Shown here one piece after another: positions 49,935-59,145 of a stretch of DNA of 64,000 nt. Below the pieces are notes generated by a model. The model saw only the letters and a list, made by a program, of their open reading frames with translations, was not told the DNA's origin and made no database searches. This DNA is from Acidovorax sp. Leaf160 (GTDB taxonomy: Bacteria > Pseudomonadota > Gammaproteobacteria > Burkholderiales > Burkholderiaceae_C). The DNA is taken from assembly GCF_001424265.1 (NCBI RefSeq), contig NZ_LMOV01000001.1, positions 1,387 through 65,386 of the forward strand, written 5' to 3'. Every line of letters begins with the position of its first letter. The first letter of the stretch is position 1. Made by a program: the position numbers and the translations under genes.

Positions 49935-51595
49935 TGTCGCTCGCGGCCCTGCATGCCCGCCTGGGGCTGGCGCGGAACCCGTTTCCGCCCACGCCCGATG
50001 CCAGTGCGTATTTCTTCACCGAGGCGCTGCAGGAGCAGTTCGCCGAGGTGCTGCACTGCATCTGCGCGCGCAAGGGTTTTGTGCTGCTGACCGGCGAGGT
50101 CGGGCTGGGCAAGAGCACCTTCGTGCGGCGGCTGCTCGACACCCTGCCGGAAGGCGAGGTGCGCTCCGCGCTGGTATTCAACACCTTCCTGCAGCGCGAG
50201 GCCCTGCTCTCGGCCATCCTGCGCGACTTCGGGCTGGAGCCGGCCGACGACATGGACGAGGCGCTCACGCGCCTGAACGGTTTCCTGATGGACGAGCACC
50301 GGGCGGGCCGCACCTGCCTGCTCGTCATCGACGATGCGCAGAACCTGCAGCCCGCGTCGCTGGAGCTGGTGCGCCTGCTGTGCAACCTGGAAACCGGCCA
50401 GGAGAAGCTGCTGCAGATCGTGCTGGCGGGCCAGCCCGAGCTGGAGACGCTGCTGGCCGGGCGTGACCTGCGCCAGCTGCAGAGCCGCGTCGTCAAGCAT
50501 GCGCGCCTGGAAGGCCTGCACGCCGACCAGGTGCTGCGCTACTTCGAGATGCGGGTGTCCGCCGCCGGGGCCTCGGGCCGCATTGCCCTGGCGCCCCGCG
50601 CCGCGCGCCAGTTGCACCGGGCCACCGGTGGCAACCTGCGCCGCATCCACCTGGTGCTGGACCGCTGCATGTACGGCCTCGCCGCGCAGGGTGGCGGCAC
50701 CATCGACAGCCGGCTGCTGCGCGCCGCGCTGGACGACCTGGAACCCAGCACGGCCTCTGCGCGCCGCCGTCCCGGCTGGCATGCGCTGCTGGCGATGGGC
50801 GGCCTCGGCATGGCGGCGATCGGTGTCGGCGCGGCCTATGTCTGGCCGCAGGCTTCCGAGCCCGCGCCCGCCCCCCTGGCTGCGGTGCAGCCGCTGGCCG
50901 GTGCATCCGCCGCCGGGGCTCCGGCCGCGTCGGGCACCACGGCCACCACGGCCGCCGCGCAGCCCGTTGTCGGCGCCGTCCAGGCACCCGCCACGGCCGC
51001 AGTGCCCGCGGCCAGCAGCGTGCCCATGGCAGCTCCTGCCGCGACTGGGGCTTCGGCTCCAGCCGCTTCGGTGGCGGCCACCTCCGCGCCGGCCAGGCCG
51101 GCGGCGGTCGCCTCCGCCCCCGTCGCCGTGGTGCTGCCCGCCGCCGTCACGCGGCAAGCCGTGGCCGAGGGCAGCCCGGCCCCGGACGAGCAGCGGTGCC
51201 TGTCGCGCATCGCGGCGGAATCGCAGGGGCGGCCCATGGTGCGCCAGGCGTTGCCCGCCGCCGTGGCTCCCCGCCTGCAGCCCTCGGCGGGCCTGTGCCT
51301 GTTCGACCGGGATGGTCAGCGCTGGGCGTTCTGGCGCGACATGCTGGACAAGGCGGCGTACGTGCCCACGCCCCAGCCCACGCCGGCCGGCACGGCCCTG
51401 CAGAAGGCCCTGGTACGGCAGGGCGCACTCGGCGCGGCGGAAGTGGACGGGTTCTACGGACCCCGCACGGTGGCCGCACTCGCCCATTTCCAGGGCGCGC
51501 TGGGCCTGCCCGCCACCGCGGTGCCCGACGAATTGACTTACATGCTTCTGGAGAAGATGAATGCAGCCCCCGCTTCCAGCGCCCGTCCTCACTGA
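49934..51595 (+). CDS. ExeA/MshM-like AAA ATPase with C-terminal peptidoglycan-binding-like region
   Basis: The 553-residue protein has an ExeA-type AAA domain at about 1-270 (LARNPFPPTPDASAYFFTEA, Walker A GEVGLGKST with K60, Walker B CLLVIDDAQNL near 130, LLCNLETGQEKLLQIVLAGQ) and a membrane helix at about 278-300. A 100-residue Ala/Pro-rich periplasmic linker follows, then a C-terminal region with DGFYGPRTVAALAHFQGALG that looks like a peptidoglycan-binding type 1 repeat. ExeA proteins remodel the wall so that the secretin can be assembled. MshM normally lacks the wall-binding end, so this is a composite closer to ExeA. Confidence 0.82.
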   Translation: MSLAALHARLGLARNPFPPTPDASAYFFTEALQEQFAEVLHCICARKGFVLLTGEVGLGKSTFVRRLLDTLPEGEVRSALVFNTFLQREALLSAILRDFGLEPADDMDEALTRLNGFLMDEHRAGRTCLLVIDDAQNLQPASLELVRLLCNLETGQEKLLQIVLAGQPELETLLAGRDLRQLQSRVVKHARLEGLHADQVLRYFEMRVSAAGASGRIALAPRAARQLHRATGGNLRRIHLVLDRCMYGLAAQGGGTIDSRLLRAALDDLEPSTASARRRPGWHALLAMGGLGMAAIGVGAAYVWPQASEPAPAPLAAVQPLAGASAAGAPAASGTTATTAAAQPVVGAVQAPATAAVPAASSVPMAAPAATGASAPAASVAATSAPARPAAVASAPVAVVLPAAVTRQAVAEGSPAPDEQRCLSRIAAESQGRPMVRQALPAAVAPRLQPSAGLCLFDRDGQRWAFWRDMLDKAAYVPTPQPTPAGTALQKALVRQGALGAAEVDGFYGPRTVAALAHFQGALGLPATAVPDELTYMLLEKMNAAPASSARPH

Positions 51596-53258
51596 AGGCC
51601 TGCTGTCCCCCGACAGCGGCGCGGCGCTGCTGATCGGCGAGCAATTGATCGCCGACGGCGTCGTGACGCCGGTGGTGATCGACTACGCGCTGCACAAGCA
51701 GAAGATCGAGAACGTGCCGCTCGGCCGCCTGCTGATGGAACTGGGCTTTGCCAGCGGCAAGGACATCGCGCGCTACCTCTCGCGCCAGCGCGGCATTCCG
51801 TTCGTGAACGTGGCCGACCTGCCCGCGCCGGAACCGGACGTGGCCGCCGCCTTCAACCGCAACGTCTGCCTGACGCACGCCTTCCTGCCGCTGCGCCGCG
51901 AAGGCGGCGTGGTGGAAGTGGTTCTGGGCGACGCGGTGCCCCGCGCGGTGGCCGAGGTGGTGGACCGTCGCACCGGCATGGGCGTGCGCTTCCTGCAGGG
52001 TGAATTCGACAAGGTGGCCCGCGCCACCCAGCAGCACTATTACTTTGCCGAGAACCCGGCGGACAAGCTGATTGCCAGCGAGGTGCGGCGCCTGGAGGCC
52101 GACGTGGACCGTGCCTACAGCCCGGCCCGCCTGCTCGACTACATGCTGCACCTGGGCGTGCGCGAACGCGCCACCGACATCCACATCGCCCCCACGGCGC
52201 ACAGCAGCACCGTGCTGATGCGCATCGACGGCGTGATGCGCCCGATGTTCGCGCTCTCGCGCGCGCTCGACCGGCTGGTGAGCTTCGTGAAGCTGCAGGC
52301 CGAGATGGACGCGAGCGAGCAGCGCCTGCCGCAGGACGGCAGCTTCACCGCCACGGTGCTCGAAGCCGCCTACACGGTGCGTGTCTCCACGCTCATCTCC
52401 GAGCAGGGCGAGCGCATGGTGATGCGCCTGCTGCCCGAGCGCGGCGACCTCGACAAGCTGGAGGACCTGGGCTTCCTGCCCGAGGACGTGCAGCAGATGA
52501 CGCGGGTGTTCGCGCGCCCGCACGGGCTGATCCTGATCACCGGCCCCACCGGCTCGGGCAAGAGCACCACGCTGCACGCCGCGCTGCGCATGCAGCCGGT
52601 GGTGGAGCGCAACGTGGTCACCGTGGAGGACCCGGTGGAATACCGCGTGCCCGTGGCCTGCCAGACCGAGGTGAACCGGCGCGCGGGCTACGACTTCTCG
52701 ACCGCGATGCGCCACTTCCTGCGGCACGACCCGGACATCATCCTGGTGGGCGAAATCCGCGACGGCGAAACCGCGCGCGCCGCGCTGGACGCCGCCTCCA
52801 CCGGCCACCTGGTGCTCTCCACGCTGCACGTCGGCGGCATCTTCGGGGTGGTGCCACGGCTCAAGCTGCTGGGTGTGGATGCGGACAGCATTGCCGAGAA
52901 CCTGGTCGCCGTGATCAACCAGCGGCTGGTGCGCCGCATCTGCCCGGACTGCCGCACCGAGCACGACGCCACCGAGTCCGAGCAGCGCTGGCTGGGCCAG
53001 CCCGTGGCGCGGCTGTTCCACGGCGCGGGCTGCAGGCACTGCCGGGGCACCGGCTTCCTGGGCCGCCTGCCGGTCTACGAAATGATGATCGTGCAGCGCG
53101 AGCTGGCCGACGCCATCGCTGCCGACGCCCCGCGCGGCACGCTGCGCGAGATCGCCGAGCGCGACGGCCTGCGTCCGATCCAGGCGCTGTCGCGCCACCG
53201 CGTGCTGGCCGGCGAAACCACGGTCGAGGAAATCGAGCGCGCCGTGGGCGGCTACTGA
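51561..53258 (+). CDS. GspE/PulE (MshE-like) assembly ATPase
   Basis: The 565-residue protein has an MshEN/GspE N-terminal domain (IENVPLGRLLMELGFASGKD), RATDIHIAPT, Walker A GPTGSGKSTTLH (K334), the Asp and Walker B boxes (HDPDIILVGEIRDGETARAA near 390) and the His box STLHVG. A four-cysteine zinc site (CPDC near 460, CRHC near 492) is intact. It powers filament assembly from the cytoplasm. ATG 51561 lies inside the end of the ExeA-like gene (35-bp overlap). Confidence 0.92.
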   Translation: MQPPLPAPVLTEGLLSPDSGAALLIGEQLIADGVVTPVVIDYALHKQKIENVPLGRLLMELGFASGKDIARYLSRQRGIPFVNVADLPAPEPDVAAAFNRNVCLTHAFLPLRREGGVVEVVLGDAVPRAVAEVVDRRTGMGVRFLQGEFDKVARATQQHYYFAENPADKLIASEVRRLEADVDRAYSPARLLDYMLHLGVRERATDIHIAPTAHSSTVLMRIDGVMRPMFALSRALDRLVSFVKLQAEMDASEQRLPQDGSFTATVLEAAYTVRVSTLISEQGERMVMRLLPERGDLDKLEDLGFLPEDVQQMTRVFARPHGLILITGPTGSGKSTTLHAALRMQPVVERNVVTVEDPVEYRVPVACQTEVNRRAGYDFSTAMRHFLRHDPDIILVGEIRDGETARAALDAASTGHLVLSTLHVGGIFGVVPRLKLLGVDADSIAENLVAVINQRLVRRICPDCRTEHDATESEQRWLGQPVARLFHGAGCRHCRGTGFLGRLPVYEMMIVQRELADAIAADAPRGTLREIAERDGLRPIQALSRHRVLAGETTVEEIERAVGGY

Positions 53259-53277
53259 AGGAAGAACCAGGCAAGCC

Positions 53278-54549
53278 ATGGCCAAGATGCGTCTCTACTA
53301 CTACCGCGTGCTGATGCCGCACGGCGCCCTCAAGCAGGGCCTGCTGCAGCTGCTGGTGGAGCGGGACCATTCCGCGCGCCTGCGCATCGAGCAGGAGACC
53401 GAGGGCACCGTGCTCACGCTGCGGCGCCTGCCCGGCTGGATGATGGACGCCGGCGCCGTGCTGCGCCGCGTGGGCGGCCGCGGCCTGCGGATGGAAGACC
53501 TGGCCGGCCTGCTGCGCGACCTGAGCCTGATGCTCACCGCCGGCGTGCCGGCCATCGACGCGCTGCGCACGCTGGTGGAAGAGGGCGGCGAGACCGGCAA
53601 CCATGCCGCCGGCCGCGTCGCCAAGCGGCTGGCCGACGACCTGATGAGCGGCATCCCGATGGCGGCCGCCTTCGACCGCCAGCCCGACGTGTTTCCCGAG
53701 ACGGTGCGCAACCTGGTGGCCATCGGCGACCAGTCCGGCACGCTCGACCGCATGCTGGCCGAGGCGGCGGACCACGTCGAGCGCGTGGTGTCGATCCGGC
53801 GCGACATCCGCACCGCGATGATCTATCCGATCTTCGTCTTCGCGACTATCTTCGCGGTGGCGGCGTTCTGGGTCTACTACGTGGTGCCCAACATGGCGCG
53901 GCTCTTCCGCCAGCTCAACGCCAAGCTGCCGCCCATCACCGAAGGCCTGGTGCGCTTCTCCGACGCGCTCGCGGAAAACGCCCTGGTGGCGGTGCTGATC
54001 CTGGCGCTGCTGGTGGCGGGCATCGCCTATGTCTTCCTGCGGGTGCCGCGCGCGAAGGTGTGGCTGCACGAGGTGCTGCACCGCCTGCCCATCACCCGGG
54101 TGCTGATGACGGCCTCCGGCATGGCGCACCTGACGGAGCACCTGGCGATCCTGGTGCGCGCCGGCCTCGAGTTCGTGTCCAGCCTCGACATCCTGGAGCG
54201 CTCCACCCAGGACCGCTATTACCGCCGCCGGCTGCGCCGCGTGCGCGAGCTGGTCGCGCGCGGCGAGCGCATTTCGCTGGCCATGCGGCGCGTGGGCGGC
54301 TTTCCGCCCATGGCCGTGCGCATGATCGCCGTGGGCGAGGAATCCGGCAGCCTGGACAAGCAGCTGACGCACCTGGCGGTGGAATACCGCAAGCGGCTCG
54401 ACACGCTGATCCAGTCGCTGTCGGAGATCATCAAGCCCGCCATCATCCTGGTGGCCGGCGGGCTGTTCATCTTCCTCATCGTGGCGCTGCTGCTGCCGGT
54501 GTACGACCTGGTGCAGCAGTCCGTGCAGCAATCGCTCGGGGCGCGCTGA
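53278..54549 (+). CDS. GspF/MshG-like inner-membrane platform protein
   Basis: The 423-residue protein has two repeated T2SSF domains: DLAGLLRDLSLMLTAGVPAI with NLVAIGDQSGTLDRMLAEAA, and MAHLTEHLAILVRAGLEFVS with MIAVGEESGSLDKQL. Three membrane helices lie near residues 183-203, 237-257 and 390-413. It is the rotor-like membrane platform for the assembly ATPase. It lies 19 bp after the ATPase gene, and its stop overlaps the next prepilin start. Confidence 0.92.
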   Translation: MAKMRLYYYRVLMPHGALKQGLLQLLVERDHSARLRIEQETEGTVLTLRRLPGWMMDAGAVLRRVGGRGLRMEDLAGLLRDLSLMLTAGVPAIDALRTLVEEGGETGNHAAGRVAKRLADDLMSGIPMAAAFDRQPDVFPETVRNLVAIGDQSGTLDRMLAEAADHVERVVSIRRDIRTAMIYPIFVFATIFAVAAFWVYYVVPNMARLFRQLNAKLPPITEGLVRFSDALAENALVAVLILALLVAGIAYVFLRVPRAKVWLHEVLHRLPITRVLMTASGMAHLTEHLAILVRAGLEFVSSLDILERSTQDRYYRRRLRRVRELVARGERISLAMRRVGGFPPMAVRMIAVGEESGSLDKQLTHLAVEYRKRLDTLIQSLSEIIKPAIILVAGGLFIFLIVALLLPVYDLVQQSVQQSLGAR

Positions 54550-56843
54550 TGCGATTCGCGCCCCACCCCCGCCACTGCGCCCGAGCGCCCCACCGCCGCG
54601 AGCGCGGCCTGGGCCTGCTCGAAACCATGTTGCTGCTGCTGGTGGTGACGGGCGCGCTGGTGGCGGGGGCGATCGCCATCAAGACCCGCCAGGCGTCGCT
54701 CGCCGCCGAGGACGAGATGGCGGCGCTGACGCAGGCCGACCGCTTCCTCGCGAGCTTCGTGGCGGCCCACAACCGGCTGCCCTGTCCGGCGACCGGCGAT
54801 GACGGCGTAGAGGACTGCGGCTCCGGCGCCCAGAAGGGCAAGCTGCCCTATCGCACGCTCGGGCTGGAGGGCTCGATGGCTGCAGCGGGCGTGGGGCAGC
54901 TGGGCTACGAGGTGCAGCGCAGCGCGGTCGATCTGGCCAAGGCGGCTTCGGGCAACAACGACTTCGAGCCCATCGACTTCGGCGGCGAAACCTACAACGC
55001 CCGGCGCGCGCTGAGCAATTCCGGAACCACCGCCGACTTCTGCCAAACCCTGGCCAGCGCATCCAGCGCCGCAGTGCAGCCCAACCACGCCCGCGTGGGC
55101 AGCCTGACCGACGGCTACCCGGTGGCCTATGCCCTGGCCCACCCGGGCCGCAAGGATGCCGACGGCGACGGCCGGCTCCTGGACGGGCTCAATGCCAGCG
55201 CGACCACGGCGATGGAGCGGCCCGATGCCGGCTCGCTGCTGTCCAGCTACGACGACCGCGTCGTCGCACGCACGTATTCCGGCCTGGCCCAGATGCTCGA
55301 CTGCGAGCGGCTCATGGCCTCGTTGAACATCATGTCGCTCGCTACCGAGGTCGTGGAAGAGGTCGATTCCCAGCGGGCCAGCGCCCTGGCGACGGCGGCC
55401 GTCATCACCACCGTCAACGGGGTGAAGGCCATCGTCAGCGGCGTGAAGATCGCCGTCGCGGCCGGCGACATGGGCACCGCCTCGGGCTACATGGCCACGG
55501 CGAGCGGCCTGCTGGCCACCGCCATCGCGACCTGCGTGTTCCTGGTGGGCTGCGCGGAGATTCCGCATGCCGCTGCCTCGGTGGCCGCGGCCGGCGTCGC
55601 GATCGGCGCGGCCGCCGTCGCGATCGCGCTGAACGCGGCGGCGCTGGCCTCCTCGCTGGTCGCCTTCGGCATCGGCGTGGCCGCCACGGTTCAGGCCGGC
55701 CAGGCCCAGACGGTGACGATCGACATCTCCGCTTCCGTCACGGCCGCGAAGACGACCTGGGACAAGGCCACCGCCACGCGCGTGAAGGCCCAGACGGACC
55801 TGACCACGGCGCAGGGCCAGCTGGGCACCGCCGTGAGCGAGCGCGATGCAGCCAACGCGGCGCTCTACACCGAGGCGCACAACGTCATCACCGAAGCCAA
55901 CGACAAGGGGTCGCCGAACAAGGGCACCACCAGCACCACCGCCTACGACGGCGATCTGGCGGCGGTCAAGGACAAGGCCGATGCCTGGATCCTCGCGCTG
56001 CAGAACTTCAACAAGGCGGCGGACGCCCTCAAGCAGGCGCAGGAGACGGCGGCCGGCACCAACACCACCAATACGCAGAACGATGCCGCCATCGCGGCCC
56101 TGCAAAAGCAGATCGACGACGAGACCGACCCGGCCAAGAAGGCAGAGCTGCAGAAGGCGCTCGACAACCTGCGCGCGCAGAGCAACACCGGCAACAACGC
56201 GGCGCAGATCCAGCGGCTGAGCGGACAGATCGCCGGCCTCTCGAACGACATCGCCAACCTGAACGCGCAGATCAATGCCGAGACCGACCCCACCGCCCGT
56301 GCGGATCTGGTGAACCGGCGCGACACCCTGCTGTCTCAGAGGGATTCGCTGAACGCCCAGCTCGCCAGCCTGTCGCTGACGGTGGCCTCCGCCCAGGCCA
56401 CCAAGGACGCCGCGCAGACGGCGCTCAACGACGCCCAGACGGCTCTGGACACGGCCAAGAACAGCGCCGCCGACAAGTTCCAGGCGCTGCCGTACGTGGT
56501 GAAGGAATGCACCACGCAGGTCATCGACAAGAAGGACGTCACCACCTGCCGGGACGTCACCTACTACTTCAACGGCCGGCAGCGGGTGCTCGACAAGCTC
56601 AATGCCCTCTACGACCTGCGCAGTGGCAAGTACCTCGTCTGGTGGACCCGCAACGAGAACGTGAAGTCCGCGCAGCAGCTCTATGACAACGCGGTCGGCC
56701 AGGAAGCCAGCGCCAAGACCCAGTACGAGCGGCTGGCCGCCATGTCCACCGGCGGTTCCAGCGGGGCGGCCTTGCCCAACGAGGTATGGAAGGGCGCGGC
56801 AACGATCCTGCAGCAGGTGGATCGGCGCGGAGGTATTCGATGA
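54549..56843 (+). CDS. Giant prepilin-like coiled-coil protein, LPCP family (2 of 4)
   Basis: The 764-residue protein has prepilin cleavage G20/L21, E25 at +5 and a hydrophobic helix. LPCPATGDDGVEDC (77-90) and KLPYRTLGLEG follow, then YDDRVVARTYSGLAQMLDC. A long Ala/Gly-rich hydrophobic stretch (about 275-395) comes next, then a heptad-rich region (about 400-650; AALQKQIDDETDPAKKAELQ, NDIANLNAQINAETDPTARA) and a Cys-containing end. Size and architecture are far outside normal pilins. It could be a tip or tether protein carried by the filament. I know no described family with this plan. Confidence 0.75.
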   Translation: MRFAPHPRHCARAPHRRERGLGLLETMLLLLVVTGALVAGAIAIKTRQASLAAEDEMAALTQADRFLASFVAAHNRLPCPATGDDGVEDCGSGAQKGKLPYRTLGLEGSMAAAGVGQLGYEVQRSAVDLAKAASGNNDFEPIDFGGETYNARRALSNSGTTADFCQTLASASSAAVQPNHARVGSLTDGYPVAYALAHPGRKDADGDGRLLDGLNASATTAMERPDAGSLLSSYDDRVVARTYSGLAQMLDCERLMASLNIMSLATEVVEEVDSQRASALATAAVITTVNGVKAIVSGVKIAVAAGDMGTASGYMATASGLLATAIATCVFLVGCAEIPHAAASVAAAGVAIGAAAVAIALNAAALASSLVAFGIGVAATVQAGQAQTVTIDISASVTAAKTTWDKATATRVKAQTDLTTAQGQLGTAVSERDAANAALYTEAHNVITEANDKGSPNKGTTSTTAYDGDLAAVKDKADAWILALQNFNKAADALKQAQETAAGTNTTNTQNDAAIAALQKQIDDETDPAKKAELQKALDNLRAQSNTGNNAAQIQRLSGQIAGLSNDIANLNAQINAETDPTARADLVNRRDTLLSQRDSLNAQLASLSLTVASAQATKDAAQTALNDAQTALDTAKNSAADKFQALPYVVKECTTQVIDKKDVTTCRDVTYYFNGRQRVLDKLNALYDLRSGKYLVWWTRNENVKSAQQLYDNAVGQEASAKTQYERLAAMSTGGSSGAALPNEVWKGAATILQQVDRRGGIR

Positions 56844-57940
56844 AACATTGCGCACGGCGCCACAGCGCCGGCTTTTCCGTGGTGGAGTTGTCCGTGGCCC
56901 TGGCCCTGGCCGGGGTGGTGGGTCTGGTCGCCTGGCAGATGCTGCCGGCCAGCCGCGGCGTGGCCGAGGGGGATACGCCGCAGCTGCGGTTGCGCCAGGC
57001 CCAGGATGCGGTGGAAGGCTTCGTGCTGCGCACCCATCGCCTGCCGTGCCCCGCGACAGTGGGCGGCACGGGCAGCGAGGTCTGCGGTTCGGACTCCTTC
57101 GGCGAGCTGCCCTGGCGCACCCTGGGCCTGCCCCGCTTCGACGTGCCCTTGCGCTATGGCGTCTACCGCACGCCCACGGCGGATCTGGCCATGGCCAGCG
57201 CGAAGTACAGCCCGACGCTGCCGCCCTCGCCGGTGCTGGCCCCGGCCGCCTACAACCCCTCCCAGGTCAATGGCCTCGACTTGTGCCAGTCGCTGCGCCT
57301 GGCGACGGCCGCGCCCGCCGGCCTGCTGGCCGGCGGCGTGCCGGTCGCCTACGCGGTGGCCGATGCCGGCGCCGACCGCGTGTTCAACCTGCCCTACACG
57401 GCCACCTTCCCGTTGCCCGGGACGCCCTCCACGCCCACGTTCGACGACCGCATCGCCGCCACCGGCCTGGGCGAGCTGTCCGCGCGGCTGTCCTGCGTCA
57501 CCCGGATGGGCGAGGCCCAGGCGGCGGCCCGGTCGGCGTATGCGGCATTCGACATCTACCGCGATGCCGACATGTTCGACCGCTTCCGCGGCTTCGCCTA
57601 CCAGGTGCGCATCTCCGACCGCAAGCTGGCGGAGGCCACCGTCGCGCTGGCGTCGCTCGACATGCTGATCGCCATCGGCACCACGGCCAGCGCCGTGTCC
57701 CTGGCGGCCAACAGCGTCGGGGTCGGTGCCGGAACCGTGGCCGCGGCGGTGCTGGGCATCGGCGCCGCTTCGGCCGCGCTGGTGGTGTCCAGCGTTCAGC
57801 TGGCGTCTGCCGTGGCGGCCGAAGCCAAGGCCGGCAAGCAGGCCGCCGATGCCACGACCGTCAAGGCGCGCATGCTGGTCGCCCGCGATGCCGCGGTCCG
57901 GAACGCTGCGGCGGTCGACACCAAGGGGCTGCTGCCATGA
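56840..57940 (+). CDS. Prepilin-like protein, LPCP family (3 of 4)
   Basis: The 366-residue protein has cleavage G11/F12, E16 at +5 and the helix FSVVELSVALALAGVVGLVA. HRLPCPATVGGTGSEVC and ELPWRTLGL follow, then FDDRIAATGLGELSARLSC. Near the C-terminus is an Ala/Val/Gly-rich hydrophobic segment (about 275-345), a second possible membrane or packing helix not found in normal pilins. It is coupled to both neighbours by ATGA-type overlaps. Confidence 0.78.
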   Translation: MKHCARRHSAGFSVVELSVALALAGVVGLVAWQMLPASRGVAEGDTPQLRLRQAQDAVEGFVLRTHRLPCPATVGGTGSEVCGSDSFGELPWRTLGLPRFDVPLRYGVYRTPTADLAMASAKYSPTLPPSPVLAPAAYNPSQVNGLDLCQSLRLATAAPAGLLAGGVPVAYAVADAGADRVFNLPYTATFPLPGTPSTPTFDDRIAATGLGELSARLSCVTRMGEAQAAARSAYAAFDIYRDADMFDRFRGFAYQVRISDRKLAEATVALASLDMLIAIGTTASAVSLAANSVGVGAGTVAAAVLGIGAASAALVVSSVQLASAVAAEAKAGKQAADATTVKARMLVARDAAVRNAAAVDTKGLLP

Positions 57941-59142
57941 GGCGACTTCACCGTGTGCGGCCCGGCCGCGATCAGGCCGGCTTCAGCTTGGTGGAGATGG
58001 GCGTGGCGCTGGGCATTCTGGGGCTGCTGGTGCTGGCCTTCGCGGTCTACTGGCGCATGTCCGCCCAGGAAAAGACGGCAGCCCAGGAGCGTGACCTGCT
58101 GGAGATCGCCGAGCGCGCGGCCGTGGGCTTCGTGCATGCCAACTTCCGCCTGCCGTGCCCTGCCGCCGATGCGTCGGGCAACGAGGACTGCAGCGCGGCG
58201 CGGCAGGTCGGCTTTCTGCCCTGGCGGACCCTGGGTGTGCCCGACGCGCGCGCAGGCCAGCTGCGCTACGGCGTCCACCGGGCCCCCGACGCCACCCAAC
58301 CCTGGCTCGACATGGACCTGACGCAGTCCAAGGACCGGCTGCGTCCGGCCTTCACGGTCGGCCTGCCGCCGATCCTGCCGCAGGTGCCGCTGGCGCTCGA
58401 TCCCGCGAATGCGAACCTGCTCGACTTCTGCTATGCCGCCACGCTCGCCTCCAACGCGGCGGCCAACCCTGCCGCGCTGGGCGTGATGGACACGAGCGGC
58501 GTGCGCCGCGCGGTGGCGTTCACCGTGGCGGCGCCCGGCATGCTGGACGCAGATGGCGACGGCAATCCGTTCGACGGCCGGCAGGCCTCTGCGACGAGCG
58601 CCTCGCCGACCTTCGACGCGGCCAACCGGCCCGCCTCGAATGGCTACGACGACCGCGTGGTGGCCGTGCCCTTCAACGCCTTGTTCGCGCAGCTGCAGTG
58701 CGGGCAGGCGCTGTCGGCCGTCAGCCACTCGCACGTGAATGCGGCCACCGCCGCGGCTTTCATGCAGCGGGCATTGATCGACTACCAGCGCCAGCTCGAG
58801 ATCGCGGCGCTGCTGGCGGGTGCGGGCGTGGCCTCCGGCACCGCCGGCGTGCTCAGCGCCTCCGCCGGACTGTCCTCGGCCGTCGCGGGGTCTGCCAACG
58901 CCGTGGCGTTCACCATCCTGACCTATGGCAGCGCGGCGGGCGTGATGGCGCCCGCCATCGCGGCCATCGTCGCCAACACCGCCGCCGTCGCGGCATCGGC
59001 TGCCACGCTGGCCAAGGCGGTCGTCGCCAAGCAGGAGGCCGACCGCCGCGTCACCGAAGTCGTCCCGCTGGTCACCGACAGCGCCGCTCAGGCCATCGCG
59101 ATCGACACCGACGCCCGCACCGCCGACAACCTGGGTTTCTGA
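57937..59142 (+). CDS. Prepilin-like protein, LPCP family (4 of 4)
   Basis: The 401-residue protein has cleavage G15/F16, E20 at +5 and the helix FSLVEMGVALGILGLLVLAF. FRLPCPAADASGNEDC and FLPWRTLGVPDA follow, then YDDRVVAVPFNALFAQLQC and a long Ala/Gly hydrophobic segment (about 288-370) ending in a charged helix. It shares three sequence blocks in the same order with the two genes before it. The next gene starts 3 bp after its stop. Confidence 0.78.
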   Translation: MRRLHRVRPGRDQAGFSLVEMGVALGILGLLVLAFAVYWRMSAQEKTAAQERDLLEIAERAAVGFVHANFRLPCPAADASGNEDCSAARQVGFLPWRTLGVPDARAGQLRYGVHRAPDATQPWLDMDLTQSKDRLRPAFTVGLPPILPQVPLALDPANANLLDFCYAATLASNAAANPAALGVMDTSGVRRAVAFTVAAPGMLDADGDGNPFDGRQASATSASPTFDAANRPASNGYDDRVVAVPFNALFAQLQCGQALSAVSHSHVNAATAAAFMQRALIDYQRQLEIAALLAGAGVASGTAGVLSASAGLSSAVAGSANAVAFTILTYGSAAGVMAPAIAAIVANTAAVAASAATLAKAVVAKQEADRRVTEVVPLVTDSAAQAIAIDTDARTADNLGF

Positions 59143-59145
59143 CAC

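Noticed and set aside
54549-56843. Possible frameshift fusion of a pilin gene with a phage tape-measure-like gene
   Set aside because: The frame is continuous with uniform codon use, the LPCP and DDRV blocks link the halves as in the two paralogues, and no phage genes are near.
46381-59142. Shufflon-like variable pilin region
   Set aside because: The pilin genes are all intact, in one direction and separated by machine genes. I see no inverted recombination sites and no recombinase gene.
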